Shown piece by piece: positions 55,664 to 64,000 of a DNA stretch of 64,000 bases (position 1 is its first letter; every line of letters starts with the position of its first letter). The DNA lies in NCBI GenBank assembly GCA_027484605.1, contig JAIXSR010000148.1, positions 1 through 64,000 of the forward strand, in the 5' to 3' direction. The notes beneath the pieces were generated by a model that ran no database searches, had not been told where the DNA came from, and saw only the letters and a list, made by a program, of their open reading frames with translations. Both the position numbers and the translations under genes were made by a program. This DNA comes from Hyphomicrobiales bacterium. GTDB taxonomy: Bacteria; Pseudomonadota; Alphaproteobacteria; Rhizobiales; Beijerinckiaceae.

Positions 55664-56783
55664 ATGCGGACGGAAATCGAAGCGATGGTCGAGGCCATCC
55701 AGCAGTCTGTCGGGCTGCTGAGGAGGCATCTTTGACTGGGACAAATCGACCAAGCGCCTCCAGGAGCTGAATGTCCGGGTGGAAGACCCGGATTTCTGGA
55801 ATGACTCGATGGCGGCGCAGAAGATCATGCGCGAGCGGACCGATCTCGAATACAAGCTCAACACGCTGGGCAAGCTCGAGCGGGAACTCGAGGATGCGGT
55901 CACGCTGATCGAACTGGGCGAGGCCGAGGACGACCAGGCGACAATCGACGAGGGCGAGAGCCAGATCCGCGCGCTGGAAACCGAGGCGGCCAAGCGCCAG
56001 GTCGAGGCGCTGCTTTCCGGCGAGGCCGATGGCAACGACACCTATATCGAAGTCCATTCCGGCGCGGGCGGAACCGAAAGCCAGGACTGGGCCTCGATGT
56101 TGCTGCGCATGTATACGCGCTGGGCGGAGCGTTCGGGCTTCAAGGTGGAGGTGATGGAAGTCTCCGACGGGGAAGAGGCGGGGATCAAGTCCGCCACCCT
56201 GCTGGTGAAGGGCCGCAGCGCGTATGGCTGGGCCAAGACCGAGGCCGGCGTCCATCGGCTTGTTCGGATCTCGCCCTACGATTCCAATGCCCGGCGGCAT
56301 ACCAGCTTCGCCTCGGTGACGGTCTATCCGGTGGTCGACGATTCGATCCAGGTCGATCTCAAGGAAAGCGATGTCCGCGTCGACCTGATGCGTGCGCAGG
56401 GCGCCGGCGGCCAGAACGTCAACAAGGTCGAATCAGCCGTCCGCCTCGTCCATATGCCGACGGGCATCATGGTGATGAGCCAGACGAGCCGCTCGCAGCA
56501 CCAGAACCGCGAACTCGCCTGGAAGATGCTGCGCGCCCGCCTTTATGAGCTTGAGCTGAAAAAGCGCGAGGAAGCAGCCGCGGCAGAGCAGGCCAACAAG
56601 ACCGATATCGGCTGGGGCCACCAGATCCGGTCCTATGTGCTGCAGCCCTACCAGCTCGTGAAGGATCTCCGCACGGGCGTGACCTCGGGAACACCGTCGG
56701 ATGTGCTGGATGGCAATCTCGGCGCCTTCATCGAAGCCGCCCTGGCCAACAAGGTTGTCGGCGATGTCGGGGACGTTGACTGA
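55664..56783 (+). CDS. prfB: Peptide chain release factor 2, expressed through a programmed +1 frameshift
   Basis: Frame 1 runs from ATG 55664 for 23 codons to a UGA at 55733; the product continues in the +1 frame from GAC at 55734, giving about 372 residues, the normal RF2 length. The C-terminal GGQ lies at about 248-250 and an SP(Y) tripeptide, the stop-codon reader (SPF in E. coli), at 203-205. RF2 reads UGA and UAA. The frame signals are listed separately. Other ATGs upstream (55637) are possible but less like family starts. Confidence 0.95.
55721..55736 (+). promoter_or_regulatory. prfB +1 frameshift signal
   Basis: AGGAGG (55721-55726), three bases, then CUU UGA C (55730-55736): the Shine-Dalgarno-like element at the same spacing as in the E. 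coli site, a slippery CUU and the weak UGA-C stop. RF2 scarcity lets the ribosome slip to the GAC frame, so the protein autoregulates its own level. Confidence 0.95.
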
Positions 56784-56795
56784 GGCCGTTGCCCT

Positions 56796-58178
56796 TCAGG
56801 GCTCCTGACGGGCCATCAGCGCCTGCGCCCGGACATAGCGCATCGGGTCGGTCGCGTCGTCATCGACACGCACCTCGTAATGCAGGTGCGGGCCGGTGGA
56901 GCGACCCGTCGAGCCGACATGGCCGAGCACCGCGCCCTTCTCGATCGTCTCGCCCTCATTGACCGTGATCATCGAGAGATGGGCATAGCGCGTGCTGATG
57001 CCGAAGCCATGGTCGATCTCGACCATCCGGCCATACCCGCCATTGGGGCCCGCCTCGATGATCTTGCCGCCGGCGACGGCGCGGACCGGCGTGCCGGTCG
57101 GTGCGCGGAAATCGATGCCGGAATGCATGGCGAGGCTGCGCGTGAAAGGGTCCAGCCGCGTGCCGAAGCTGGAAGTGATGTCGAATTTCTCGCCAAGCGG
57201 CCGGCCGACCGGCAGCGCCTTGATGACCTGCCGCGCATGGCGCGCCTGATCGAGCGCGGTTTCCACGCGGCCGAACAGGAAGTCGAAGCTGGCCGGGCTT
57301 TCTGCCGTCCTGGCCGGCAGCCAGGGGCCGCCGATATCCGACTGGCCCTGTTCGGCGGTGACATCCCGCAAGTGCAGGCTGTCCAGCGGGGCCGGGCGGC
57401 GGATCGCCGGCACGGACAGGCTGTTCCGGCCGAAGCGCGCGAGGTCAAGGCCGAGCGCGCTGACCATCTGGCGTGATTGCGAGATCTGCGCCCCGGCGGT
57501 TTCCTCGATGGCGACGAGGACTCCCATCTGCGTGGCCTCGACGCGTTCGGCCCGCCGTTCGACTTCCTGCACAACACCATGCATGGGGCCTTTCGGCACG
57601 GTCTCGAGCGGGCGGGTCGGCGGAACCGGCGCCGGCTCGACCGGCATCGGCCTGGCGCGACGTTCGGTGACCGGCGCGAAGGACATGGCCGGGCCGCCCG
57701 GCTGCTGGGACGGTGTCAGGAAATCCGGAAGCGGTGCGGCCGGCGCAGGCATCCCGGGCCGGGCGAGGCCGGATTTCTCGGCGCGTGCCGCGAGATCCGC
57801 CATCATGACCGCACGGGCCTCGAGTTCGGCCTGCCGGGCCACGAGGCCGGCGACGCGATCCTCGATGGTTTCCTGGCTCTGCACCTGCTTGGCCGTGATC
57901 CGGTCAATCCGGGCACGCAATTCGAGGATCCGATCCTCGTAGGCGTAGTGCACGCGGCGCTGGCCCGAGACGAGGGAGACCACCACATCGTCGCGCAGGA
58001 CGATGTAGAGCGTCGCGAAGAGGTACCAGGCCATCAGAAGGAAGGTGAGCCCCGCGACCGCCATTACGGTGCGGTCGCCGATCTCGATGATCCGTGGCGT
58101 CGCGCCGTTGCGGATCACGAAGGCGAAGCGCGTCGAGGAATTGGCCAGCGGGTTGGAGGCCGGAATGCGCACACTCAT
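56796..58178 (-). CDS. M23 family metallopeptidase (membrane-anchored, LytM-type)
   Basis: 460 residues. One transmembrane helix (about 38-58), a periplasmic coiled coil (about 80-135) and Pro-rich linker, then a C-terminal peptidase M23 domain with 'GSTGRSTGPHLHYEV' (HxH). The first His/Asp pair of the metal site is in 'HSGIDFRAP', so zinc binding looks complete. It trims peptidoglycan peptides or activates amidases. A longer TTG start (58199) is possible. Confidence 0.9.
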   Translation of the reverse strand: MSVRIPASNPLANSSTRFAFVIRNGATPRIIEIGDRTVMAVAGLTFLLMAWYLFATLYIVLRDDVVVSLVSGQRRVHYAYEDRILELRARIDRITAKQVQSQETIEDRVAGLVARQAELEARAVMMADLAARAEKSGLARPGMPAPAAPLPDFLTPSQQPGGPAMSFAPVTERRARPMPVEPAPVPPTRPLETVPKGPMHGVVQEVERRAERVEATQMGVLVAIEETAGAQISQSRQMVSALGLDLARFGRNSLSVPAIRRPAPLDSLHLRDVTAEQGQSDIGGPWLPARTAESPASFDFLFGRVETALDQARHARQVIKALPVGRPLGEKFDITSSFGTRLDPFTRSLAMHSGIDFRAPTGTPVRAVAGGKIIEAGPNGGYGRMVEIDHGFGISTRYAHLSMITVNEGETIEKGAVLGHVGSTGRSTGPHLHYEVRVDDDATDPMRYVRAQALMARQEP

Positions 58179-58250
58179 CTGGATCAAGGCCCTGATCAAC
58201 GCGGAAACAGGCCTTGATCATGGGTCCTTAAGGTTAATGATGCGCTAAAA

Positions 58251-58269
58251 AAACAACCTTAAGTTGTTT
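58251..58269. promoter_or_regulatory. AT-rich inverted repeat in front of the M23 gene
   Basis: AAACAAC-CTTAA-GTTGTTT is a 7-bp perfect dyad with a 5-bp spacer in a TA-rich gap; CCTTAAGG palindrome lies 20 bp closer to the M23 gene. Could be an operator. Confidence 0.4.
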
Positions 58270-58334
58270 AAAGTCCGGTTTTTCCGAACTTTTGCCTCGG
58301 TCGGAGGCCTGCCCGGGGGGCAGGCCCCTCGCGA

Positions 58335-58811
58335 TCACAGCGCCTTGGCGGCAGCCAGCACTTCGGCGGCGTGACCGGGCACCTTCACCTTCGACCAGAT
58401 CCTGGCGATTCGGCCATCGGCGCCGATCAGGAAGGTCGTCCGCTCGACACCCATGTATTTGCGGCCATACATGCTTTTCTCGACCCAGACGCCATAGGCC
58501 TCGAGCATGGCCTTGCTCTCGTCCGAGGCGAGGGCGAAGCCGAGTTCGTATTTCTTCTTGAACTTGTCATGGCTGGCCGCGCTGTCGGGCGAGACGCCGA
58601 TGCTCTCGGTGCCGGCGGCTGCGAAATCCGCGCGCAAGGCGTTGAAATCCTTCGCCTCCATGGTGCAGCCGGAGGTGTCGTCCTTCGGGTAGAAATAGAG
58701 CACCAGCTTCTTGCCGGCTGCCGTGGCGAGCGACAGCGTCTTGCCGCCATCGCCCGGCAGCGAGAATTCCGGGGCGCGATCGCCCGCCTGCAAAGCTGCT
58801 TGAGCTGTCAT
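58335..58811 (-). CDS. bcp: Thioredoxin-dependent thiol peroxidase (Bcp/PrxQ), one-Cys form
   Basis: 158 residues, the Bcp length. The peroxidatic Cys49 sits in 'DDTSGCTMEAKDF', but the resolving Cys expected five residues later is Lys54, and Cys49 is the only cysteine. So it would act as a 1-Cys peroxiredoxin using an external thiol. It reduces H2O2 and organic peroxides in the cytosol. Divergent from the YhdP-like gene; the M23 gene lies 156 bp downstream. Confidence 0.9.
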   Translation of the reverse strand: MTAQAALQAGDRAPEFSLPGDGGKTLSLATAAGKKLVLYFYPKDDTSGCTMEAKDFNALRADFAAAGTESIGVSPDSAASHDKFKKKYELGFALASDESKAMLEAYGVWVEKSMYGRKYMGVERTTFLIGADGRIARIWSKVKVPGHAAEVLAAAKAL

Positions 58812-59077
58812 GGGATGTTCCTTCACGTGATCTTCGGGTCGGGGGGGATCGATGCCGATCCTGCCTCCACATGGCGCAAGACCGGCGCCTTGGCGAGGGG
58901 GGCAGCGCGAATTCCACCCGGTGGGGCGCGCGTTCCTGCCGGTCCATGATTTCGACGTGTTTGATGTGCATAGACCGCGGCAATTGCACCTGGAGCGACG
59001 GTGACGGCTTTGTCGCTGGCGCAACCTTGCTATGGACTATACCCAGACCTGCGGGGATTGCCGGAGACAAAGCCGCA

Positions 59078-62000
59078 TTGACGCTCGAGCCGCCTCTGAC
59101 CGACGCTTCATCTGCCAAGACGGATGAAATGGCGCCCCTGCCGCGTCGCCGGATGGGGCTGCTCGGATGGTGCTCGGCTACGCTTGCAGCGCTGGTGGTC
59201 CTTGCCCTTTGCGGCGGCGGATTCCTCGTCTGGATGGTCCACAAGGACCGGAACTCCGCCTATCTGCGCGAGCAGCTTCTCGGCGCGCTGGGCAAGGGTC
59301 TCGGTGCCGATCACGCGCTGTCCGTCGCCGAGGCGGGGCTGCGCTTTGCCGGGCTGACCTCCACCTTCTCGATCGGCCGGCTGGCCATCGCCAATCCCGC
59401 CAATGGCACCGAGGCCGATCTTGATTCCGTCGAGGTCGAGGTGTCGACGCTTTCGCTCTGGCGGCAACGACCGCTGCCGAAATCGGTCCGGCTGCAGGGC
59501 GTCAGGCTGGTTCTGCCCGCCTCAGGGGCCGACGCGAACCCGCTGGCGGCGAACGAGGCGCTGGCCCTTTTCCGGGCGATCCTGGCCGGCGCGCATTTCG
59601 CGGGTTCGGGGCAGGATCCGGTCTTCCGCAGCCTGCAGCGCATCGAGGGCACCGACATCGCCCTGTTCCAGCGGCAGGCCGATGGCCGCATCGTGCCGAT
59701 CCAGCGCGGCCTGAGCCTCGAGATCCTGCGCGATGGCGAGGAGCAGCTGGTTGCCCGCCTTTCCAAGGAAGGGACGCCCTTCGCGCTGGCGCTGAAGGCC
59801 TCGTCGCGCGCGCTGGCCGATGGCGGCCGGATGATGGTGCTGGAATCGGGTGAGCTCGAATTGCAGGCCGTCAAGGCGCTTCTGGCCGGTGACCTGCCGG
59901 GCCTCGACCCGAAAATGAAGCTGCGGCTGGCCATGCATTCCCGGGTCAATGCCGAGGGAGCCCTGATCGAGAAGGGCGCCAGCTTCAACGCCTTTGGCGG
60001 CCGGATCACTCCGCCGGATCGCGACATGCCGTCCTTCCTGCTCGACGAGGCGTCGATCGACCTGCGCGTGCGGGCGGATTCACCCGATATCCTGCTTGAC
60101 CGCATCCGGATCCGCTTCAACGAGACCGATATCATCCTGGGGGGGCGGCTGTCGCCGCGTGCTGATGGCGATCGCAGCCTCGCTTTGACGCTTCGGGCGG
60201 AACGGGCCGAGATCGACCGGCTCTCGCCGGGCGAGCCACCGATCGCCCTGGATTCGGCGGAACTCGAGGCCCTGATCGCGCCGGATCTCCGCAGCGTGCG
60301 GCTGGAGAGGCTCCAGATCCGCGAGGATCAGGGGCAGGTAACCCTGCGCGGGATGTTCTCGCTGGACAATGGCGGGCTTGTCGAAAACCGGCTCGAAGCG
60401 GACAATCTCGAGATCCGCAAGGCGTTGCGCATCTGGCCCATCTGGGTGGCGCCGCCGGTCCGCCGGTGGCTCATCGAGCATGCGGAAGCCGGGCGCCTGG
60501 CCCAGCTGCGGCTCGATTCCCGCCTCAGCGGGCAGGTGCTGGAAGATGCCCATAACCACAAGCCGATTCCGGATGATGCGCTGACCGCCACCTATCGGCT
60601 CGAAGGTGTCACCCTTCGGCCGCTCCGGGATGCGCCGGCATTGACCGGGCTCAACGGGCATGGCCGCGTCTCCGGGCGGAAGACCGACGCCGTCATCGAG
60701 ACCGCCATTGTCGAACCGCAGGCCGCACAGCGCTTCACGCTGAAGGATGCCCGCCTGTCGGTGGCCAATACGGCCGTCCGTCCCTCCGTGCTCGACATGG
60801 TGATCCCGGCCGAGGGGCGGCTGGATGCGCTGATGGCGTTTCTCGCCACGCCCTCGCTCCGCGATGTCTCCGGCTTTCCGCCGGAGGCCGGCGTGACCGA
60901 CGGACAGTTTACCGGGCAGGCCACGGTCTCGCTGCCGCTGGTCGAGAACCCGGCGCCGAGGGATGTCCGGACGGAGTTCCGCGCCGATCTCCGGCAGGTG
61001 AGCATCGACAATATTGTCCGCGGCGAGCGGCTCGAAGGCGGAAATTTCAGCCTCGTCACCCGGAATGGCGTTCTGACCATCCGGGGCGAGGCGAAGCTTT
61101 TCGGCATTCCGCAGCAGATCGAGGTCAAATCCGAACCGGGCCGAACGGGGCAGGCGGTGGCCAAGGCTGTGCTCGATGAAACCGTGCTGGCCCGCCGCGG
61201 CATCGATCTGCGCGGGATTCTCCAGGGGCCCCTGCAATCGGTGGTGACCCTGCCGCTCGCAAAGCAGGCCACAAGTTTCGATGTCGAGATCGATCTCGCC
61301 AAGGCGAAGGTCGAGACGGGCATACCCGGACTTTCCAAGCGGGCGGGGCAGCCCGGCCGCACGAAATTCACCGTCGTCAACCGCCCGGACGGCACCTGGT
61401 TCGACAATCTCGAGCTCGACATGGCGCCGGCCTCGTTGCGCGGCCGCGTGGAACTGCTCCGCGACGGGCAGTTCGCCAAGGCTGATTTTGCGACGTTCCG
61501 GCTTTCGGGGGGCGACAATGCCCGGTTGCTTGCCGAGCGCCAGCGCGGTGTGACCCGGCTTACCCTGCGCGGCAATTCCTTCGATCTCCGGCCCTTCCTG
61601 CGCGGCTTCCAGGCCGGGAAGATCGAAGACGGGCGCGCGGCGGATGCCAAGCCGGCGGATTTCGACCTTGACCTGCAATCGACGGTGCTGATCGGGTTCA
61701 ATGGCGAGTTGATGAGCGGCGTCGAGACGCGCATGGCCCGCCGCCAGGGCCGGCTGACCCAGCTCATGCTCAAGGGCCAGTTCGGGGCCGCGCCCGTCAG
61801 CGCGTCGAGCCTCGAAAGCCAGCGGGACACGACGCTCGTCAATGCGAGTACCCAGGATGGCGGCGCGCTGCTCCGCTTCCTCGACATTTATGGCAAGGCC
61901 TATGGCGGCCGGATGGTGGCCGAGATCTTCGTCGGGCCCCAGTCGCAGCAGGGCGTCGTGCAGCTGAGGGATTTCGTGATCCGCGGCGAGAGCGCGCTGC

Positions 62001-62443
62001 GGCAGGTCGGCGCCAGCGGCCGCTCGATTTCCGCAACCCAGAGCCTCGGCGAGGAAGTGGCCTTCACCAAGATGCGGGCCGATTTCGCCCGCCGGCCGGG
62101 CCGTCTCGATCTTCGCGAAGCGGTGATGTGGGGCGGGCAGCTTGGCGGGACGCTGGAGGGCAGCCTCGATTATGCCGGCGACCGCGTCGATCTGAAGGGG
62201 GTCTTCGTTCCGGCCTATGCGCTCAACAATTTCTTCGCCAGCGTACCGCTCCTCGGCCCCATTCTCGGCGGTGCGCAATATGAGGGGCTCTTCGCCGTGC
62301 CTTTCGTCATTTCCGGCCGGGCCAGCGCCCCGGTCATGCGGATCAACCCGGTTTCGGCCATCGCGCCGGGTTTCCTGCGGAAATTGTTCGAGATCCAGCG
62401 CGAGGGCGGGGGCAATGCCCCGGCCCTCAACCGGGCGAACTGA
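59078..62443 (+). CDS. YhdP/AsmA-like envelope protein with DUF3971 and AsmA-C regions
   Basis: 1121 residues as started here. A single N-terminal membrane anchor (about 36-57) precedes a very long beta-rich periplasmic part; the terminal ~280 residues ('GEELAFTKMRADF'-like, 'DYAGDRVDLKGVFVPAYALNNFF') match the AsmA-like C-terminal region common to YhdP/TamB-type proteins that may move phospholipids between membranes. TTG 59078 lies 11 nt after GGAG; ATG 59129 is the alternative. It converges with tyrS. Confidence 0.82.
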   Translation: MTLEPPLTDASSAKTDEMAPLPRRRMGLLGWCSATLAALVVLALCGGGFLVWMVHKDRNSAYLREQLLGALGKGLGADHALSVAEAGLRFAGLTSTFSIGRLAIANPANGTEADLDSVEVEVSTLSLWRQRPLPKSVRLQGVRLVLPASGADANPLAANEALALFRAILAGAHFAGSGQDPVFRSLQRIEGTDIALFQRQADGRIVPIQRGLSLEILRDGEEQLVARLSKEGTPFALALKASSRALADGGRMMVLESGELELQAVKALLAGDLPGLDPKMKLRLAMHSRVNAEGALIEKGASFNAFGGRITPPDRDMPSFLLDEASIDLRVRADSPDILLDRIRIRFNETDIILGGRLSPRADGDRSLALTLRAERAEIDRLSPGEPPIALDSAELEALIAPDLRSVRLERLQIREDQGQVTLRGMFSLDNGGLVENRLEADNLEIRKALRIWPIWVAPPVRRWLIEHAEAGRLAQLRLDSRLSGQVLEDAHNHKPIPDDALTATYRLEGVTLRPLRDAPALTGLNGHGRVSGRKTDAVIETAIVEPQAAQRFTLKDARLSVANTAVRPSVLDMVIPAEGRLDALMAFLATPSLRDVSGFPPEAGVTDGQFTGQATVSLPLVENPAPRDVRTEFRADLRQVSIDNIVRGERLEGGNFSLVTRNGVLTIRGEAKLFGIPQQIEVKSEPGRTGQAVAKAVLDETVLARRGIDLRGILQGPLQSVVTLPLAKQATSFDVEIDLAKAKVETGIPGLSKRAGQPGRTKFTVVNRPDGTWFDNLELDMAPASLRGRVELLRDGQFAKADFATFRLSGGDNARLLAERQRGVTRLTLRGNSFDLRPFLRGFQAGKIEDGRAADAKPADFDLDLQSTVLIGFNGELMSGVETRMARRQGRLTQLMLKGQFGAAPVSASSLESQRDTTLVNASTQDGGALLRFLDIYGKAYGGRMVAEIFVGPQSQQGVVQLRDFVIRGESALRQVGASGRSISATQSLGEEVAFTKMRADFARRPGRLDLREAVMWGGQLGGTLEGSLDYAGDRVDLKGVFVPAYALNNFFASVPLLGPILGGAQYEGLFAVPFVISGRASAPVMRINPVSAIAPGFLRKLFEIQREGGGNAPALNRAN

Positions 62444-62448
62444 GCCGC

Positions 62449-63702
62449 TCAGGCCGGCCGGATCAGCACATGCTTCTTCTTGCCGAAGGAGAGCTTGACC
62501 GCTCCGGCCTGCGTGGCATCCGACAGCGTCAGCATCTGGCCGATATCGGTCACCACCGCATCATTGACGCGGAGGCCGCCGCTCTGCACCTGGCGCCGCG
62601 CCTCGCCATTCGAGGCGACGAGCCCGGCCCGGACAAAGGCGCTGAGCACGCCGAGCCCGGCCTGCAGTTCGCTTGCCGGGATTTCGATGCTTGGCAGGTC
62701 CAACGCGGTTCCGCCGGCCTCGAAAGTGGTGCGCGCGGTTTCGGCCGCCGCTTCCGCTGCCTCGCGGCCATGCATGAGGGCCGTGGCCTCGGTGGCGAGG
62801 ACCTTCTTCGCCTCGTTGATCTCGGCGCCGGAAAGGGCCTCGAGCCGGGCGATCTCGCCCAGCGGCATGAAGGTGAAGAGGCGCAGGAATCGGCCGACAT
62901 CCGCATCCTCGGTGTTGCGCCAGAACTGCCAGTACTCATAGGCCGAGAGCAGCCCGGCATCGAGCCACACCGCGCCGGCGGCGGTCTTGCCCATCTTGGC
63001 ACCGGAGGCGGTGGTCAGGAGCGGGCAGGTCAGGGCATGGAGCTGCGGCGTGCCCATGCGGCGGCCGAGATCGATGCCGTTGACGATGTTGCCCCATTGA
63101 TCCGAGCCGCCCATCTGCAGGTTGCAGCCGTAGCGGCGCGACAATTCCACGAAATCGTAGGATTGCAGCAGCATGTAGTTGAATTCGATGAAGGACAGTT
63201 CGTTTTCGCGTTCGAGGCGGAGCTTCACCGAATCCATCGAGAGCATGCGGTTGACCGAGAAATGCCGGCCGACATCGCGCAGGAACTCGATGTAGTTCAG
63301 CGGCGCCAGCCATTCTGCATTGTCCGTCATCACCGCCTTGCCGGGCGCGAAATCGAGGAATTTCGCGAAGGTCTTGCGGATTTCGGCCTTGTTGGCGTCA
63401 ATCTGCTCGATTGTCAGGATCTTGCGCGTCTCGTCCTTGCCGGAGGGATCGCCGACGCGGGTGGTGCCGCCGCCCATCAGCGCGATCGGCGTGTTGCCGG
63501 TGCGCTGGAGCCAGCTGAGCATCATGATCGAGATCAGGTGGCCGACATGGAGCGAGGGGGCGGTGCAATCATAGCCGACATAGGCCACAGCCTGGCCCTT
63601 GGCCGCGAGGGCGTCGAGGCTGGCAAAGTCCGAGCATTGATGGACATAGCCGCGCGCCATCAGGGTCTGCAGGAAATCGGATTGCGGTTTGAACTCGCTC
63701 AT
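62449..63702 (-). CDS. tyrS: Tyrosyl-tRNA synthetase
   Basis: 417 residues, TyrRS class I: HIGH-type 'HVGHL' near residue 52, 'GSDQWGNI' for tyrosine binding, KMSKS-type 'KMGKT', and a C-terminal S4 domain ('[16 protein letters not shown]'). It charges tRNA(Tyr). ATG 63702 has a GGGTG site. It ends 5 bp from the YhdP-like stop on the other strand. Confidence 0.96.
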   Translation of the reverse strand: MSEFKPQSDFLQTLMARGYVHQCSDFASLDALAAKGQAVAYVGYDCTAPSLHVGHLISIMMLSWLQRTGNTPIALMGGGTTRVGDPSGKDETRKILTIEQIDANKAEIRKTFAKFLDFAPGKAVMTDNAEWLAPLNYIEFLRDVGRHFSVNRMLSMDSVKLRLERENELSFIEFNYMLLQSYDFVELSRRYGCNLQMGGSDQWGNIVNGIDLGRRMGTPQLHALTCPLLTTASGAKMGKTAAGAVWLDAGLLSAYEYWQFWRNTEDADVGRFLRLFTFMPLGEIARLEALSGAEINEAKKVLATEATALMHGREAAEAAAETARTTFEAGGTALDLPSIEIPASELQAGLGVLSAFVRAGLVASNGEARRQVQSGGLRVNDAVVTDIGQMLTLSDATQAGAVKLSFGKKKHVLIRPA

Positions 63703-63776
63703 GTCGGCACCCTGTCGTTGTCGTGGTTGGGTCGCTACAGCAAGGCCCTTCAAATGAAAAGGGCAGGCACGAACGG

Positions 63777-63803
63777 AAACGGGCGGCTTGCGGCCGCCCG
63801 TTT
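63777..63803 (-). terminator. Intrinsic terminator after the alpha/beta hydrolase gene
   Basis: An 11-bp stem (63777-63787 with 63793-63803) around a 5-nt loop; the following T run is short on the minus strand, so strength is uncertain. Confidence 0.65.
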
Positions 63804-63827
63804 TCGTTTCCGGCGGGGAGGGGAAGG

Positions 63828-64000
63828 TCAGTCCTTCACGATCCCCAGCCGGCGGTCGAGATAGCCGCCGACCGTATCGACCAGCTGGTCGACGCGGTTC
63901 TCGAAGAAATGGTTGGCACCTTCGATCACGGCATGGTCGAGCTTGACGCCCTTCTGCACCTTCACCTTGTCGATGACCGAGATCACCTCGTTGACCGGGG
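63828..64000 (-). CDS. Alpha/beta hydrolase, C-terminal end (5' end beyond the window)
   Basis: Minus-strand frame ending at TGA (63828-63830) and open to the window edge. The visible ~57 residues have '[18 protein letters not shown]', a His-containing motif typical of the last catalytic residue of small alpha/beta hydrolases, and a basic tail. Upstream part unseen. Confidence 0.75.
   Translation of the reverse strand, partial: PVNEVISVIDKVKVQKGVKLDHAVIEGANHFFENRVDQLVDTVGGYLDRRLGIVKD

Noticed and set aside
53071-55698. An 875-codon minus-strand frame over mrcA
   Set aside because: Antisense shadow of a conserved gene; composition of residues (Arg, Ala, Gly, Asp rich) is typical of such shadows.

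Overview
The window is 64 kb of GC-rich chromosome (mostly mid-60s % GC by eye) from an alphaproteobacterium, most likely Hyphomicrobiales (Rhizobiales). The signs are divK-pleD beside a DUF3572 gene and rpmG; the rnr/topA/pyrB/pyrC'/plsY/dprA neighbourhood; the rne-amidase-mrcA-prfB order; an EipB (DUF1849) gene; a phasin; and RNase E with a long acidic insert in its S1 domain. I cannot name the genus. Almost everything is core chromosome. I see no tRNA, rRNA, CRISPR array, IS element or prophage.

Layout. 1-8.6 kb: end of a GST gene, then a methylcrotonyl-CoA carboxylase locus (mccB ... mccA) for leucine/isovalerate breakdown, interrupted by an RTX repeat gene, an SDR and a RidA gene. 8.7-14.5 kb: a secreted D,D-carboxypeptidase with a SPOR domain, a phasin with a structured promoter, and clpS-clpA. 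14.5-22.9 kb: an exported MetX-like hydrolase, AzlCD amino-acid export, HIT, a Tat-exported Arg/Tyr-rich small protein, a FemAB-like acyltransferase carrying a 21-bp repeat insert, GDPD, RidA, eipB and a compositionally odd small ORF. 23-25.4 kb: cell-cycle/c-di-GMP regulators divK-pleD, then rpmG. 25.5-35 kb, mostly minus strand: MFS, NUDIX, DUF983, rnr, lrgBA, topA. 35-43.5 kb: a chimeric MCP'/panB' remnant, an intact cytoplasmic chemoreceptor, panB, then a pyrB-two membrane proteins-pyrC'-plsY-dprA operon and a convergent AEC carrier. 43.7-48.3 kb: a Tyr-rich exported protein, ruvX, an MBL hydrolase, gatC-gatA and a GST. 48.3-56.8 kb: rne divergent from an amidase, mrcA and prfB (the last with a programmed +1 frameshift). 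56.8-64 kb: M23 peptidase, one-Cys Bcp, a YhdP/AsmA-like protein, tyrS and the end of an alpha/beta hydrolase gene.

The most noteworthy signals are these. (i) A 112-bp, roughly 93% identical, in-frame copy of the 5' end of panB is fused to a truncated PAS reading frame just upstream of the intact MCP-panB pair; it looks like the scar of a tandem duplication. (ii) A 21-bp periodic insert in the acyltransferase gene gives six GANTC (CcrM-type) sites in 113 bp. (iii) The phasin promoter has an FNR/FixK-like palindrome and two 15-bp direct repeats exactly 30 bp apart. (iv) The PyrC encoded with pyrB has lost its HxH metal ligands. No wholly new multi-gene system was recognised.
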